Source of the DNA: Akkermansiaceae bacterium
GTDB lineage: Bacteria > Verrucomicrobiota > Verrucomicrobiia > Verrucomicrobiales > Akkermansiaceae
Length of the DNA stretch: 33,674 nt
NCBI GenBank assembly: GCA_029866215.1
Contig: JARWZU010000007.1
Coordinates: 1 to 33,674 of the forward strand
Reading direction: 5' to 3'
In this document: positions 33,054-33,674 of the stretch, piece by piece
Position numbering within the stretch: the first letter of the stretch is position 1
How the letters are laid out: every line of letters begins with the position of its first letter
Translations under genes and position numbers: made by a program
The notes under the pieces: generated by a model
The model's input: the letters and a program-made list of their open reading frames with translations, nothing else
Databases searched by the model: none
Told to the model about the DNA's origin: nothing

Positions 33054-33674
33054 TTACTTTTTCTTTGCAGCACGCTTTTCCTCAATGGCCGCTTGAGCAG
33101 CTGCGAGGCGAGCGACTGGCACGCGGTATGGCGAGCAGGAAACGTAGGCGAGACCCAACTTGTGGCAGTACACCACCGAATCAGGATCGCCGCCGTGTTC
33201 GCCGCAGATGCCCAACTTGATGTCTGGGCGAGTCTTGCGGCCCTTGGCCACTGCGATTTCCATCAACTGGCCGACGCCGGTCGTGTCGAGCGTTGCAAAC
33301 GGGTTCTTCGCAAAGACATCGTTCTCGACGTATGGGAGAAGGAACGCGCCCATGTCGTCACGGCTGATGCCGAGTGCCGTTTGGGTGAGGTCGTTCGTGC
33401 CGAAGCTGAAGAACTCCGCACCTTCCGCGATTTGATCCGCAGTGAGTGCGCCCCGTGGGACTTCGATCATGGTGCCGACTTGATAGTCGAACTTCACCTT
33501 CGTCTCCGCCATCACTTGCTTCGCCACCTTGTGAACGATTTCCGCTTGGAGATCGAACTCGCGCTTGAAACCGACCAGCGGGATCATCACCTCAGGCTTC
33601 ACTTTGATCTTCTTCTTCGCCACGGCTGCGGCGGCTTCGAAGATGGCGCGTGCCTGCATTTCGGTGATCTCTGG
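33054..33674 (-). CDS. ppdK: Pyruvate, phosphate dikinase, C-terminal part (5' end outside window)
   Basis: The last roughly 206 residues of pyruvate phosphate dikinase, open at the window edge, where the frame reads [15 protein letters not shown] without a start. The enzyme interconverts PEP + AMP + PPi with pyruvate + ATP + Pi. Visible are the PEP/pyruvate-binding barrel motifs [34 protein letters not shown] and [15 protein letters not shown]. The active-site Cys lies in [15 protein letters not shown], followed by the characteristic [22 protein letters not shown]. The C-terminus is a short basic tail. The full protein should be about 900 aa. It is followed by a strong terminator, so it is not co-transcribed with moxR. 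Confidence 0.96.
   Translation of the reverse strand, partial: PEITEMQARAIFEAAAAVAKKKIKVKPEVMIPLVGFKREFDLQAEIVHKVAKQVMAETKVKFDYQVGTMIEVPRGALTADQIAEGAEFFSFGTNDLTQTALGISRDDMGAFLLPYVENDVFAKNPFATLDTTGVGQLMEIAVAKGRKTRPDIKLGICGEHGGDPDSVVYCHKLGLAYVSCSPYRVPVARLAAAQAAIEEKRAAKKK

Overview
The window looks like chromosomal DNA from a Verrucomicrobiota bacterium, probably of the Verrucomicrobiales. This is an inference from content: a moderately GC-rich sequence, a secreted protein with two DUF1080 domains, an L17 with an acidic/alanine tail, a MoxR-Bat operon with fused Bat proteins, and a PPi-type PEP carboxykinase. No species call is possible from sequence alone. I see no insertion sequence, phage gene, tRNA, rRNA or CRISPR array. 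Coding density is very high; the longest non-coding stretch is the 270 bp between rpoA and the gene at 8831.

Layout. (1) 11-6848, minus strand: a copper/silver efflux operon with a small Cys-rich secreted protein, a TolC-type outer-membrane channel, a CusB-type adaptor and a CusA-type RND pump, the last three joined by 4-bp ATGA overlaps. (2) 6927-8560, minus: rpoA-rplQ with a clear terminator, lacking the usual rpsM-rpsK-rpsD partners upstream. (3) 8831-10600, plus: a small AP2-like protein and a DNA photolyase. (4) 10601-13224, minus: a TPMT-like methyltransferase followed by two PDZ/S1C proteins of identical length. The first has a full catalytic triad; the second has lost its His and Ser. 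(5) 13396-16499, plus: a DUF151 bifunctional nuclease, an M29-type aminopeptidase-like protein and a secreted double-DUF1080 protein. (6) 16606-24803, minus: a GalU-like nucleotidyltransferase, a 1107-aa fusion of a fucokinase-like GHMP kinase with a UDPGP-type pyrophosphorylase, a 1159-aa PPi-type PEP carboxykinase, and a small DUF6172-like protein. (7) 24998-32842, minus: a compact moxR-DUF58-DUF4381-batA-batBC-batDE operon. (8) 33054-33674, minus: the C-terminal end of pyruvate phosphate dikinase, cut by the window edge.

The most interesting region is 17000-24803. Two nucleotidyltransferases of different families, one fused to a sugar kinase, should release PPi. The next gene encodes an enzyme predicted to use PPi, instead of ATP or GTP, as phosphoryl donor when converting oxaloacetate to PEP. 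A pyruvate phosphate dikinase, also PPi-linked, lies about 8 kb away on the same strand. I propose, as inference, that NDP-sugar synthesis is metabolically tied to a PPi-dependent PEP node. A second unexplained signal is a hexamer, CTARCA/TGYTAG, that accounts for most of the rare Leu codons TTA and CTA in the gene I checked. It clusters in two parts of the window and is nearly absent from the middle.
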